A stretch of 54,750 bases of DNA. Source: Clostridium sp. CAG:492 (lineage in GTDB: Bacteria; Bacillota; Clostridia; TANB77; CAG-508). Each line of letters starts with the position of its first letter. The first letter of the stretch is position 1. A program made the translations under genes and the position numbers. The stretch covers positions 3,156 to 57,905 of the forward strand of contig FR878264.1 in NCBI GenBank assembly GCA_000434335.1, in the 5' to 3' direction. Below, one piece after another: positions 18,099 through 27,456 of the stretch. Under the pieces are notes generated by a model that worked only from the letters and a program-made list of their open reading frames with translations, had not been told where the DNA came from and did not search any database.

Positions 18099-18126
18099 TT
18101 GTCAAAAAGAACCGTCCCCATTGACA
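18099..18126 (-). repeat. REP-like repeat copy, inverted
   Basis: Reverse complement of the consensus (TTGTCAAAAAGAACCGTCCC, CATTGACA), about 110 bases upstream of the RAYT start and opposite to the copy at 17098. Confidence 0.85.
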
Positions 18127-18158
18127 TTTAAAAAAACAAAAAAAGATTAAAAAAATAA

Positions 18159-18185
18159 TTGTTTTTTATAAATTTATGTTATAAT
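18159..18185 (+). promoter_or_regulatory. Probable ppdK promoter
   Basis: TTGTTT, 15-base spacer, TATAAT with TG one base upstream (extended -10), about 40 bases before the ppdK start. Confidence 0.45.
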
Positions 18186-18228
18186 AATTACGAATTTACA
18201 AAAGAATATAACAAGGAGGAAATAAACA

Positions 18229-20859
18229 ATGGAAAAAAGATATGTTTACCTTTTTAAAGAAGGAAATGCAAACATGAAAGAGCTACTTGGTGGAAAAGGC
18301 GCAAATTTAGCAGAAATGACATCTTTAGGAATGCCAATACCACAAGGTTTTACAATAACAACAGAAAGTTGTAACAAATATTATGATGATGATGAACAAA
18401 TATCAAAAGAAATATTACAACAAATTGATTCTGCTCTTTTATATCTAGAAGAGCAAACTGGAAAAAAATTAGGAAGTAAAGAAAAACCATTATTGGTTTC
18501 TGTAAGATCTGGAGCAAGAGCTTCTATGCCAGGAATGATGGATACTGTATTAAATTTAGGTATGAATGATGAAACAGTAAAAACATTTGCTGAAAAAAAT
18601 AGAAGATTTGCATATGATAGTTACAGAAGATTTATTCAAATGTATAGTGATGTAGTAAAAGAGGTTCCTAAAAAATTATTTGAAGATGCAATCGATACAA
18701 AAAAATATCAAAGAAATTTGAAACTAGATACAGATATGGATGCAAATGATTTAGAAGACCTAGTAAAAGTCTTCAAAGGAATTTATAGTAATTATCTACA
18801 TGAAGAATTCCCACAAGATACAAAATTACAATTAATAGAAGCTATAAAAGCTGTATTTAGATCTTGGAATAATCCTCGTGCAATAACATATAGAAAACTA
18901 AATGATATACCTTCAAGCTGGGGAACAGCTGTAAATGTACAAGCAATGGTATTTGGTAATATGGGTGAAGATTGCGGTACAGGTGTTGCTTTCTCAAGAA
19001 ATCCTGTAACAGGTGAAAAAGGTGTTTGGGGAGAATTTTTAATGAATGCGCAGGGTGAAGATGTTGTTGCTGGTATTCGTACACCCCAATCTATTGATAC
19101 ATTAAAATATATCAATCCTGAGGCATATAATGATTTTCTAAAATTTGCTGATAGACTAGAAAAACACTATAAAGATATGCAAGATATGGAATTTACTATA
19201 GAGCATGGTAAGTTATACATGCTTCAAACAAGAAACGGAAAACGTACAGCTCAAGCAGCATTAAAAATTGCTGTTGATTTAGTTGCAGAAGGTATGATTG
19301 ATGAAAAAGAAGCGGTTTTAAGAGTAGAGCCAGATCAATTAAATCAATTATTACATCCAAACTTTGACCAGAAAAAACTAAAATCAGCAAAAACTATTGC
19401 AAAAGGTCTTCCTGCATCACCAGGAGCTGCAACTGGTAAAGTTGTGTTTACTGCTCAAAAGGCACAAGAGCTTGCAAATGATGGAGAAAAAGAGCTTGTA
19501 CTTGTACGACTTGAAACATCTCCTGAAGATATCGAAGGTATGGTTGTTTGTAAAGGTATTTTAACAGTAAGAGGTGGAATGACATCACATGCAGCGGTTG
19601 TTGCTCGTGGTATGGGTACTTGTTGTGTTGCTGGTTGTGGAGAGCTTTCTGTAAATGAAGAAGAAAAGGTATTTTATACTAAAGATGGTACTAGCTATCA
19701 TGAAGGTGATTATATATCTTTAGATGGTTCAACAGGTAATGTATATGGTGAAAAAATTGATACTGTAGAAGCATCTGTGTCTGGTGATTTTGCTAAATTG
19801 ATGAGTTGGGCAGATAGTATAAGAAGACTTGATGTAAGAACAAATGCTGATAATCCAAGAGATGCAAAAAAAGCTCGTGAATTTGGTGCTCAAGGTATAG
19901 GTTTATGTAGAACAGAGCATATGTTCTTTGAAGCAGACAGAATTGCTGCTATAAGAGAAATGATAGTTTCAAAAACATCAGAACAAAGAGAAATAGCTTT
20001 AAATAAAATATTACCTATGCAAAGATCAGATTTTGAAGGTTTATACAAAGTAATGAGTGGTTATCCTGTTGTAATAAGATTATTAGATCCACCACTTCAT
20101 GAATTCTTACCACATGATGATGAAGAAATATCAGCTCTTGCTAAAGATATGAATATGAGTTTTGATGAATTAAAATCTATAGTAGTAAATCTACATGAAT
20201 TTAACCCAATGATGGGACATAGAGGTTGTAGACTTTCTATAACATATCCAGAAATAGCAGTAATGCAAACTAAAGCTATAATACAAGCTGCTATAAATGT
20301 AAAAAAAGAGGGATACAAAGTTAAACCAGAAATAATGGTTCCTTTAGTTGGAGAAGTTAAAGAGCTTAAATATGTAAAAAATATTATAACTGAAACTGCA
20401 GATAAGTTAATAAAAGAATCAGGATTAGATATTAAATATTATATTGGAACAATGATTGAAATTCCAAGAGCTTGTTTAGTAGCAGACGAAATTGCAAAAG
20501 AAGCGGAATTTTTCTCATTTGGAACAAATGACCTAACACAATTAACTTATGGATTTAGCCGTGATGATGCAGGAAAATTCTTAAAATTCTATTATGATAA
20601 AAAAATATTTGAATTTGACCCATTCCAAAAAGTTGATCAAATAGGTGTAGGAAAATTAATGAAAATGGCAATACAAGATGCAAAAAGAACAAGACCAAGC
20701 ATAGAGCTTGGAATATGCGGAGAGCACGGAGGAAATCCACCAACAATAGAATTCTGCCATAATATAGGATTAACATATGTATCATGCTCACCATTCCGTG
20801 TACCAATAGCACGTTTAGCAGCAGCACAAGCAGCAGTAAAAGAAGAGCGTGGAAAATAG
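18229..20859 (+). CDS. ppdK: Pyruvate, phosphate dikinase
   Basis: 876 residues, normal length. Interconverts PEP + AMP + PPi and pyruvate + ATP + Pi; in clostridia it commonly works in PPi-dependent glycolysis. N-terminal ATP-grasp domain (LLGGKGANLAEM, SVRSGARASMPGMMDT); the swivelling phosphohistidine domain with GGMTSHAAVVARGMG near residue 450; and the C-terminal PEP/pyruvate TIM barrel with LCRTEHMFFE, MIEIPRACL, FSFGTNDLTQ and CGEHGG (catalytic Cys ~830). GGAGG 9 bases before ATG. Monocistronic with its own terminator. Confidence 0.97.
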   Translation: MEKRYVYLFKEGNANMKELLGGKGANLAEMTSLGMPIPQGFTITTESCNKYYDDDEQISKEILQQIDSALLYLEEQTGKKLGSKEKPLLVSVRSGARASMPGMMDTVLNLGMNDETVKTFAEKNRRFAYDSYRRFIQMYSDVVKEVPKKLFEDAIDTKKYQRNLKLDTDMDANDLEDLVKVFKGIYSNYLHEEFPQDTKLQLIEAIKAVFRSWNNPRAITYRKLNDIPSSWGTAVNVQAMVFGNMGEDCGTGVAFSRNPVTGEKGVWGEFLMNAQGEDVVAGIRTPQSIDTLKYINPEAYNDFLKFADRLEKHYKDMQDMEFTIEHGKLYMLQTRNGKRTAQAALKIAVDLVAEGMIDEKEAVLRVEPDQLNQLLHPNFDQKKLKSAKTIAKGLPASPGAATGKVVFTAQKAQELANDGEKELVLVRLETSPEDIEGMVVCKGILTVRGGMTSHAAVVARGMGTCCVAGCGELSVNEEEKVFYTKDGTSYHEGDYISLDGSTGNVYGEKIDTVEASVSGDFAKLMSWADSIRRLDVRTNADNPRDAKKAREFGAQGIGLCRTEHMFFEADRIAAIREMIVSKTSEQREIALNKILPMQRSDFEGLYKVMSGYPVVIRLLDPPLHEFLPHDDEEISALAKDMNMSFDELKSIVVNLHEFNPMMGHRGCRLSITYPEIAVMQTKAIIQAAINVKKEGYKVKPEIMVPLVGEVKELKYVKNIITETADKLIKESGLDIKYYIGTMIEIPRACLVADEIAKEAEFFSFGTNDLTQLTYGFSRDDAGKFLKFYYDKKIFEFDPFQKVDQIGVGKLMKMAIQDAKRTRPSIELGICGEHGGNPPTIEFCHNIGLTYVSCSPFRVPIARLAAAQAAVKEERGK

Positions 20860-20884
20860 TATACTATATATAGTACAATAAAAT

Positions 20885-20921
20885 AAACCATCCGTATTAG
20901 AAAATAATAAGGGTGGTTTTT
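20885..20921 (+). terminator. Terminator after ppdK
   Basis: AAACCATCC / GGGTGGTTT stem, ~18-base loop, then TTTT. Confidence 0.7.
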
Positions 20922-21055
20922 AGATACTTTTTTTAATCCATTACAAAGACATTGTATAAAATATATGGTATTTACACCAAAAGAAAAAATTATAAAATGG
21001 CTTATAATATTATAAATGAATTGACAATTTATAAAATTAAGAGTAATATAAATCC

Positions 21056-21116
21056 GATGTCTCGAAAGTGACAGAATAGAATAACCGAACTACTTAGATA
21101 TTAAGCTGAGGAGGGA
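21056..21116 (+). promoter_or_regulatory. Possibly structured leader of the 21121 gene
   Basis: Contains a small hairpin, TGTC-T-C(GAAA)G-T-GACA (21058-21073), i.e. a GNRA tetraloop, and a second CTTA/TAAG hairpin just before the ribosome site GAGGAGG. It matches no riboswitch class I know. Confidence 0.3.
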
Positions 21117-21120
21117 TTAA

Positions 21121-21342
21121 ATGCAAGCAGTATTCGAAATTATTACAGCCATTTCTTTTGCAATTCTTATTATACTAGGAATAACAGCATGGTATTGTTG
21201 GCATAAGTATAACAATGCAGAAGACCGGGAAGTTACAGAAAAGTATGAAAAAAAGTTGCATCAATTGGAACTAATTTTATATTTAGATTTACTGCTATTA
21301 TTAATTTCAGAGATGGTATATGCATCTAAAATATTAAAGTGA
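21121..21342 (+). CDS. Small two-helix membrane protein, unknown
   Basis: 73 residues. Two hydrophobic helices (residues ~5-27, FEIITAISFAILIILGITAW, and ~50-68, LELILYLDLLLLLISEMV) flank a charged loop (NAEDREVTEKYEKKLHQ). GAGGAGG directly upstream makes the ATG convincing. Own terminator. No homology recognised; a regulatory or stress membrane peptide is possible, but nothing in the neighbours (ppdK, dgt) points to a role. Confidence 0.65.
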   Translation: MQAVFEIITAISFAILIILGITAWYCWHKYNNAEDREVTEKYEKKLHQLELILYLDLLLLLISEMVYASKILK

Positions 21343-21348
21343 AAAAAT

Positions 21349-21386
21349 AAAAAGTGATTACAGATATTTGTTTGTAATCACTTTTT
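21349..21386 (+). terminator. Terminator after the small membrane protein
   Basis: AAAAAGTGATTACA / TGTAATCACTTTTT, 14-bp stem with a 9-base loop. Confidence 0.85.
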
Positions 21387-21524
21387 ATAATGACGACAGA
21401 AAAAAATCAAGTTAACAAAAAATCTATAAGTATATTGTATAATTATATAAAATAATATATTATAATATAACAAATATAATAAGGAAAATTAATTAATAAG
21501 AATAAAAGAAGGGAATGAAAATTT

Positions 21525-22733
21525 ATGAAAAATAGTTTTAAATCTGTTTCAGCAACACAAGATAATCCGAAGTGGGAAGAGCTTATAAAAAGAGCTAATC
21601 CATTATATTTAAGAAATAATGACTTAAGAAGTGAATTTGCACGAGATTATACAAGAATCTTACACTGTAATGCCTATAGAAGATTAAAACACAAAACACA
21701 AGTATTCTTCTCTCCTAGTAGTGACCATGTATGTACAAGAAGTGAACATGTAAGCTACGTAGATTCTATAAGTAATACAATAGCTAATTATTTAGGCCTA
21801 AACACAGAGCTAACAAAAGCAATAGCAATTTCTCATGACATAGGACATAGTCCATTTGGTCACAAAGGAGAAAAGGTATTAAATGAAATATCATTAAGAG
21901 ACATAGGTCAAAGTTTTTGGCATGAAAAAAATGGTGTTCATTTTGTAGATGATATAGAGCTTTTAGAAGATGCAAATGGAGATTTAAAAAATTTAGATTT
22001 AACATATGCAGTAAGAGATGGAATAATATCACATTGTGGCGAAATAGATGAAAATTCACTAAAACCACGCTCACAGGCAATAGACTTAAAAGATTACACA
22101 AAACCAAATGAATATAGTCCATATACTTGGGAAGCTTGTGTTGTAAAAATATCAGATAAAATATCATATATAGGCAGAGATATAGAAGATGCATTTCATT
22201 TAAATTTATTAAATAATGAAAAATTAGAAGAGCTAAAAAATATATTAGGAATACAAAACAAAGAAGCACTAAATAATCCAAACATAATAAATGAGCTTAT
22301 AATAGATATATGTAATAATAGTACTATAGAAAAAGGAATATGTTTTTCAACAGAAAAGCTAAACTTAATAAATAAAATAAAAGAATTTAACTACAACAAT
22401 ATATATTCACATCCAAGACTTGATGCATCAAATGAATATTTCAAAATAATAATAAATAGAATATACAACATTTTAAAAAATGCCTATGACAAAGAAAATA
22501 CACTAAGTAACCTAGAAGAGCTAAAAAAATTCTATCCACAAACAATTATTCGTTTTAAAGATTGGTTACACAAATACTGGAATTTAACAGATAGAACAAA
22601 CACAAACCTAAAAAACAAAATAATATATGACTATACAAATCCACAAGACTACTATAAAGCAATAATAGACTTCATAGCAGGAATGACAGATAACTATGCA
22701 ATAGACATGTACAACGAGATAGTAAGTTTTTAA
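21525..22733 (+). CDS. dgt: dGTPase-like dNTP triphosphohydrolase (HD domain)
   Basis: 402 residues. HD-superfamily enzyme releasing triphosphate from dNTPs, controlling dNTP pools. Motifs: RILHCNAYRRLKHKTQVF near residue 45, TRSEHVSYVDSIS (metal His), AISHDIGHSPFGHKGE (the HD pair, residues ~103-118) and SDKISYIGRDIEDA (distal Asp). AAGGGAATGAAAATTT precedes the ATG. The AT-rich upstream region contains several TATAAT-like boxes. Substrate preference cannot be inferred. Confidence 0.92.
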   Translation: MKNSFKSVSATQDNPKWEELIKRANPLYLRNNDLRSEFARDYTRILHCNAYRRLKHKTQVFFSPSSDHVCTRSEHVSYVDSISNTIANYLGLNTELTKAIAISHDIGHSPFGHKGEKVLNEISLRDIGQSFWHEKNGVHFVDDIELLEDANGDLKNLDLTYAVRDGIISHCGEIDENSLKPRSQAIDLKDYTKPNEYSPYTWEACVVKISDKISYIGRDIEDAFHLNLLNNEKLEELKNILGIQNKEALNNPNIINELIIDICNNSTIEKGICFSTEKLNLINKIKEFNYNNIYSHPRLDASNEYFKIIINRIYNILKNAYDKENTLSNLEELKKFYPQTIIRFKDWLHKYWNLTDRTNTNLKNKIIYDYTNPQDYYKAIIDFIAGMTDNYAIDMYNEIVSF

Positions 22734-22745
22734 GTTGTCAATGGG

Positions 22746-22772
22746 TGTCAATGGGGACGGTTCTTTTTGACA
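22746..22772 (+). repeat. REP-like repeat copy (left member of a pair)
   Basis: TGTCAATGGGGACGGTTCTT then TTTGACA, preceded by a TTGTCAATGG fragment. Faces the inverted copy at 22870 to form a BIME-like pair. Confidence 0.85.
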
Positions 22773-22796
22773 TTTTGTCAATTATAGTAATTAAAT

Positions 22797-22837
22797 AAAA
22801 AGGAAGCATTTGAAAAAAAATTAAATGCTTCCTTTTT
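22797..22837 (+). terminator. Terminator between the paired REP copies
   Basis: AAAAAGGAAGCATTT / AAATGCTTCCTTTTT, 15-bp stem with an 11-base loop; symmetric, so it could act on both strands. Confidence 0.8.
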
Positions 22838-22869
22838 GGTTTTAATAAAAAATGACATATTTATTAAGG

Positions 22870-22898
22870 TTGTCAAAAAGAACCGTCCCCATTGACAA
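22870..22898 (-). repeat. REP-like repeat copy (right member of a pair)
   Basis: Reverse complement of the consensus, 97 bases after the copy at 22746. Confidence 0.85.
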
Positions 22899-22966
22899 CT
22901 TGTCCCCAAAAATTAAGTAGAATATGTACAACCTTTGCTATATAGAATTAAATATAGAAAGGTTGG

Positions 22967-24001
22967 GTGATTGTGTTTATAATGAATAAATATAGAGTAG
23001 CTTTAGTTGGAACTACAGGTGTAGTTGGTAGAATTACAAGAAAGGTTTTGGAAGAAAAAAATCTACCCATAGCTGAGTATGAGTTGTTTTCTTCTAGTAA
23101 ATCTGCTGGCTCAAAAATAGCTTTTGATGGAAGAGAATATACGGTAAAAGAATTAAACGAACATTCTTTCGATAATAATAAATTTGATTATGCTATTTTT
23201 ACAGCAGGAGGCAAAGTATCCGAAAAATATGCACCTTTAGCAGTACAAAACAAATGTACGGTAATAGATAATAGTAGTTTTTATAGAATGAATAATGATG
23301 TCCCTTTAATAGTTCCTGAGGTTAATTTTGAATGTGCAAAAACAAATAAAGGAATAATAGCTAATCCAAATTGCTCTACTATTCAAGCTGTCGTAGCATT
23401 AAGTCCTTTAGATAAAAAATATAATATAAAGCGTATAGTATATTCTACATATCAAGCAGTATCAGGAGCAGGTCTTGGAGGAATACAGGACTTAGAATCA
23501 GGTATAGAGCATTATGTATGTAATTCTAAGTATACTTTGCAAAAATTCCCGTATGAGATATTTAATAATTGTATACCTCAAATAGATGATTTTACAGATG
23601 ATAGATATACAAAAGAAGAGCATAAAATGATTAATGAAACTCGTAAAATATTAAATAAACCTAATTTACCTATAACAGCAACAACAGTAAGAGTACCTGT
23701 TTTTAATTCACATAGTGAATCTATTAATATTGAATTTGAAAATGATTTTGATTTAGATGAATTAGTAAACGTACTAAAGAATTCTCCCGGTATAATTGTA
23801 TTGGATGATATACAAAATAACATATATCCTATGACAATTAATTCTAATGATCATGATGAGGTTTATGTTGGTCGTATTAGAAGAGATTATAGTGTTAAGT
23901 ATGGTATTAATTTATGGGTAGTAGCTGATAATACACGAAAAGGAGCAGCTAGTAATGCTGTGCAAATATTAGAAAAGCTAATTAGTGAGAATAAAGAGTA
24001 A
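22967..24001 (+). CDS. asd: Aspartate-semialdehyde dehydrogenase
   Basis: About 340 residues. Reduces aspartyl phosphate to the semialdehyde feeding lysine, diaminopimelate and dipicolinate. NADP-binding GTTGVVGRI at the N-terminus, catalytic Cys in NPNCSTIQ (~residue 130), STYQAVSGAG, and the DNTRKGAASNAVQ end. The start is uncertain: GTG at 22967 is closest to the AAAGG site, GTG at 22973 has wider spacing, and ATG at 22982 (MNKYRVALVG) fits the family N-terminus best. dapA follows after 17 bases. Confidence 0.94.
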   Translation: MIVFIMNKYRVALVGTTGVVGRITRKVLEEKNLPIAEYELFSSSKSAGSKIAFDGREYTVKELNEHSFDNNKFDYAIFTAGGKVSEKYAPLAVQNKCTVIDNSSFYRMNNDVPLIVPEVNFECAKTNKGIIANPNCSTIQAVVALSPLDKKYNIKRIVYSTYQAVSGAGLGGIQDLESGIEHYVCNSKYTLQKFPYEIFNNCIPQIDDFTDDRYTKEEHKMINETRKILNKPNLPITATTVRVPVFNSHSESINIEFENDFDLDELVNVLKNSPGIIVLDDIQNNIYPMTINSNDHDEVYVGRIRRDYSVKYGINLWVVADNTRKGAASNAVQILEKLISENKE

Positions 24002-24018
24002 TAGAAAGGATTTTTATT

Positions 24019-24885
24019 ATGAAAAAGGTTATTTTTAAAGGATGTGGTACAGCTATTGCCACCCCGTTTAATGAAAGTGGAATTAACTATGAGGTTTTTA
24101 AAAAGCATATTGAAGATCAGATTAATGATGGAGTTGATAGTATAATTGTATGTGGAACTACAGGAGAAGCATCTACTATGACAGAAGCGGAAAGAAAAGA
24201 TGTTATTAAATTTGTAGTTGATACTGTTAATAAAAGAATTCCTGTAATAGCTGGTACTGGCTCAAATAATACAGAAGCGGTTATACAAATGACAAAGTAT
24301 GCAGAATCAGTTGGTGTAGATGGAGCATTAATAGTAACTCCTTATTATAATAAAACTACACAAGAGGGATTAATAAAACATTATACAGTAATAGCAAACA
24401 ATACATCATTACCAATAATACTATATAATGTGCCTAGCAGAACAGGTGTTAATATAAAACCAGAAACATGTTTAGAGCTATCAAAAATAGATAACATAGT
24501 AGCTATAAAAGAAGCCAGTGGCAATATATCACAAGTAGCAAAAATAGCATCATTATGTGGAGATAATTTACATATATACTCAGGTAATGATGATCAAATA
24601 ATACCAATACTATCACTAGGTGGTATAGGAGTAATATCAGTATTATCAAACATAAAACCTAAGTATACACATCAAATGGTATATGACTATTTACAAGGAA
24701 ATACAAAACAAGCACTACACAAACAACTAGAATCAATAAGCCTAATAGAGACACTATTTTGTGAAGTAAATCCAATACCAATAAAATCTGCATTAAACAT
24801 AAAAGGATACAATTATGGAATACCACGATTACCATTAATAGAGCTAAGTGAAAAAAATAAAGAAATATTAAAACAAAAACTTTAA
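24019..24885 (+). CDS. dapA: 4-hydroxy-tetrahydrodipicolinate synthase
   Basis: 288 residues. Condenses pyruvate with aspartate semialdehyde from Asd. Motifs: GTATPF near the start, CGTTGEASTMT, YNVPSRTG (catalytic Tyr ~135) and AIKEASGN (Schiff-base Lys ~163). AGAAAGGA ribosome site in the 17-base gap after asd; the two form an operon. In spore formers the product also leads to dipicolinic acid, and dpaB lies 2.9 kb downstream. Confidence 0.95.
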   Translation: MKKVIFKGCGTAIATPFNESGINYEVFKKHIEDQINDGVDSIIVCGTTGEASTMTEAERKDVIKFVVDTVNKRIPVIAGTGSNNTEAVIQMTKYAESVGVDGALIVTPYYNKTTQEGLIKHYTVIANNTSLPIILYNVPSRTGVNIKPETCLELSKIDNIVAIKEASGNISQVAKIASLCGDNLHIYSGNDDQIIPILSLGGIGVISVLSNIKPKYTHQMVYDYLQGNTKQALHKQLESISLIETLFCEVNPIPIKSALNIKGYNYGIPRLPLIELSEKNKEILKQKL

Positions 24886-25276
24886 AACAATAAAACAGAA
24901 AGAAAAAGCAAAGAAACAGGAGAAAAAGGAAGAAAAAAGAGACAATGGAAAGGGGGACGGTTCTTTTTTCCTTTTTTTGAGAAAATGGGACGCATATTAG
25001 AGTTGGGATAATATTGATTAGAGAGGATATACTAAAATAAACAACAACAGAAGCGGAAATATAATAAATAAGCAGTAATAAATATATGAACTTTATATTT
25101 TTTTATATGTAAAAAGTATTTTGATAAAGATAATAAAATAAAGATTATAAAATCAAAACAAACAAATGTTTTGGCAATTAAATTTTAGATTGCTCTTGAT
25201 TTTTACCACAATAAATGATATAAAATACTGAAATAAGATTATCTTATTTATAAAAACAGAACGGAGGTACAAAATT
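24886..25276. other. Gene-free interval between dapA and rubrerythrin
   Basis: Holds a degenerate REP copy (24940-24970, AGGGGGACGGTTCTTTTTTCC), a Chi-like GAAGCGG at 25050 and the rubrerythrin promoter. No ORF with a ribosome site seen. Confidence 0.55.
25196..25249 (+). promoter_or_regulatory. Rubrerythrin promoter with palindromic operator
   Basis: TTGATT (25196-25201), 17-base spacer, TATAAA (25219-25224). Immediately after lies AAATAAGATTATCTTATTT (25231-25249), a near-perfect palindrome where a repressor would block initiation. PerR- or Fur-type control would suit rubrerythrin, but the site is not a canonical PerR box. Confidence 0.55.
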
Positions 25277-25816
25277 ATGGAACTAAAAGGCTCAAAAACA
25301 GAAGCTAACTTAATGGCTGCATTTGCTGGAGAATCTCAAGCAAGAAATAAATACACATATTATGCTAGTAAAGCAAAAAAAGAAGGATATGAGCAAATTG
25401 CTGCTTTATTCCAAGAAACAGCTGACAATGAAAAGGAACACGCAAAAATGTGGTTTAAGCTATTACAAGGTGGACAAATAAAATCAACAGCTGAAAACCT
25501 AAAAGATGCAGCTGCAGGAGAAAATTATGAATGGACAGATATGTATGCCGGTTTTGCAAAAGTTGCAAAAGAAGAAGGTTTTGATAGAATAGCATACCTA
25601 TTTGAAGAAGTTGGAAAAATAGAAAAAGAGCATGAAGCAAGATATTTAAAATTATTAGATAATGTTGAAAATGAATTAGTATTCAGCAAAGATGGAGATA
25701 AAATATGGAAATGTAGAAACTGTGGACATATTTGCATAGGAAAAGAAGCACCAAAGGTTTGTCCAGTATGTGAACATCCACAATCTTTCTTTGAAATAAA
25801 GGCTGAGAATTATTAA
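25277..25816 (+). CDS. rbr: Rubrerythrin
   Basis: 179 residues. Peroxide-reducing diiron protein of anaerobes. Ferritin-like four-helix domain with iron ligands in AGESQARNKY, ETADNEKEHAKMW and FEEVGKIEKEHEARY; C-terminal rubredoxin domain with CRNCG and CPVCEHP holding one Fe. ACGGAGGT ribosome site. Monocistronic. Confidence 0.96.
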   Translation: MELKGSKTEANLMAAFAGESQARNKYTYYASKAKKEGYEQIAALFQETADNEKEHAKMWFKLLQGGQIKSTAENLKDAAAGENYEWTDMYAGFAKVAKEEGFDRIAYLFEEVGKIEKEHEARYLKLLDNVENELVFSKDGDKIWKCRNCGHICIGKEAPKVCPVCEHPQSFFEIKAENY

Positions 25817-25823
25817 AAATTAT

Positions 25824-25854
25824 AAAAGGTAGAGATTTAAATCTTTACCTTTTT
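25824..25854 (+). terminator. Terminator after rubrerythrin
   Basis: AAAAGGTA(G)AGAT stem pairing with ATCTTTACCTTTT, then T-rich sequence. Confidence 0.75.
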
Positions 25855-25897
25855 ATTTTTATTATATAGAATAAAAAATATATTATTGCCAATAATA

Positions 25898-25985
25898 TTG
25901 ACAAACAAATACATAACACAAGCAAAAAGTATTTGAAAGTCAAATAAAACTTGACAAACACATACATATGACTTATAATATGTAT
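25898..25985 (+). promoter_or_regulatory. abiE promoter/operator with duplicated -35 region
   Basis: Consensus promoter TTGACA (25951-25956), 17 bases, TATAAT (25974-25979). ATACATAT (25962-25969) and ATATGTAT (25978-25985) form an inverted repeat across the -10. The stretch TTGACAAACACATACATA is duplicated 53 bases upstream (25898-25915, one mismatch). AbiEi-type antitoxins repress their operon by binding repeats, so these are likely operators. Confidence 0.65.
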
Positions 25986-26012
25986 AAGGATGTCAAAAAA
26001 GAAGGTGATATT

Positions 26013-26597
26013 ATGAACAATTACGAAAAAATAAAATCTTTATTAGAAAAAAATAATGGAATTTTATATGTAAAAGAATTAGAAAAAAATAATATACACA
26101 GACAATACCTAAAAATATTAGAAGAAAGAGGTGAAGTCATAAGAGTAATCAAAGGCTTATATGTAGCACCAGATAAAGATATAAACGAATTCTTCATAAT
26201 GGGTGAAAGGTATAAAACTGGAATTTTTTCACACAACACAGCTCTATATTTTTATCATTTAACAGATAGAACACCAATGAGCTTAGATATGACATTTCCA
26301 AGCAATGTACGAGTTAATAATGATTTTTTAGAACCTCATTATATAAAACCAGAGCTTCATTCATTAGGAGAAACAACACTTAAGCTAGAAGATGGAACAA
26401 ATATAAAAATTTATGATTTAGAAAGAACAATTTGTGATATAATACGAGACAGAAATAAAATAGATCCACAAATTTTTAATACTGCAATGAAGGAATATTT
26501 TAAATCAAATAAAAGAAACTTAAATTTACTATACAAATATGCAAAAAAATTAAAAATAGACAAAATACTAAAGAAGTACATGGAGGTATTAGATTAA
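26013..26597 (+). CDS. abiEi: AbiEi-type antitoxin / transcriptional repressor
   Basis: 194 residues. Matches the AbiEi antitoxin family of type IV toxin-antitoxin systems: an N-terminal winged-helix (KIKSLLEKNNGILYVKELEK ... REVIRVIKGLYV-like), then GIFSHNTALYFYHLTDRTP and YDLERTICDIIRDRNKID. The start at 26013 (MNNYEKIKS) follows GAAGGTGAT; an in-frame ATG at 25968 falls inside the promoter. The stop overlaps the toxin start (TAATG). It would counteract AbiEii and repress the operon. Confidence 0.88.
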   Translation: MNNYEKIKSLLEKNNGILYVKELEKNNIHRQYLKILEERGEVIRVIKGLYVAPDKDINEFFIMGERYKTGIFSHNTALYFYHLTDRTPMSLDMTFPSNVRVNNDFLEPHYIKPELHSLGETTLKLEDGTNIKIYDLERTICDIIRDRNKIDPQIFNTAMKEYFKSNKRNLNLLYKYAKKLKIDKILKKYMEVLD

Positions 26598-27448
26598 TGA
26601 AGAAAAATGTAATGAGTTTAAAGGCCACAGTAAATAATATTGCAAAAAAAAGCAAAGTATCAGCACAATCAGTTTTACAAACATATATGCTAGAAAGATT
26701 ATTAGAGCGAATATCTGTTTCTAAATATAAAGATAATTTTATATTAAAAGGAGGAATGCTAATTTCTGCAATGCTTGGAATAGATAGTAGAACAACAATG
26801 GATATAGATACAACAATAAAAGGCTTTGAGCTTACAGAAGAAAATGTAAAAAAAATAATGGAAGATGTATGTAGTATAGATTTAAACGATGATGTAACAT
26901 TAAAAATAAACCATGTTGAAAAAATAAGAGACAATGATGATTATAATGGATACAGATTAACATTCGAAGCAAAATATATGAACACAATGCCAGTAATAAT
27001 GAAAATAGATGTAACAACAGGAGATAAAATAACATACCGTGAAATTGAATATAGCTTTGAATTAATGCTAGAAAACAGAAAGATACATGTATGGTCTTAT
27101 AATGTTGAAACAGTATTAGCAGAAAAATTTGAAGCAATAATAAAAAGGGGAGTATTAGGAACAAGAATAAGAGATTTTTATGATGTACATATGTTACTAA
27201 AAACTCAAACTAAAAATATAAATAAAAAGACACTAAAAGTAGCAATACAATTCACAGCAGAGCATAGAGGTTCAGAAGAAGCCATAAAAGAATGGAAAGA
27301 TGTATTAAAAGAGCTAGAAGATGACGAAACAATGAAAAATCAATGGAAGAGATATCAAAAAAATAATTTCTATGCAGAAGGAATTGAATACGAAGACTTA
27401 ATGAAAAGCATAAAAGAAGTAGGCGAAGTTTACGATTCAGAACAATAA
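26597..27448 (+). CDS. abiEii: AbiEii nucleotidyltransferase-like toxin
   Basis: 283 residues of the AbiEii/AbiGii (DUF1814) family, the toxin half of the pair. FILKGGMLISAMLGIDSRTTMDID carries the nucleotidyltransferase signature (GG followed ~13 residues later by DxD); MKIDVTTGD and VETVLAEKFEAIIKR complete the catalytic core, and the C-terminal half is helical. Translationally coupled to abiEi by a one-base overlap. In characterised members the pair gives phage-abortive infection or growth arrest. REP repeats lie immediately downstream. Confidence 0.9.
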   Translation: MKKNVMSLKATVNNIAKKSKVSAQSVLQTYMLERLLERISVSKYKDNFILKGGMLISAMLGIDSRTTMDIDTTIKGFELTEENVKKIMEDVCSIDLNDDVTLKINHVEKIRDNDDYNGYRLTFEAKYMNTMPVIMKIDVTTGDKITYREIEYSFELMLENRKIHVWSYNVETVLAEKFEAIIKRGVLGTRIRDFYDVHMLLKTQTKNINKKTLKVAIQFTAEHRGSEEAIKEWKDVLKELEDDETMKNQWKRYQKNNFYAEGIEYEDLMKSIKEVGEVYDSEQ

Positions 27449-27456
27449 CAAAATGA

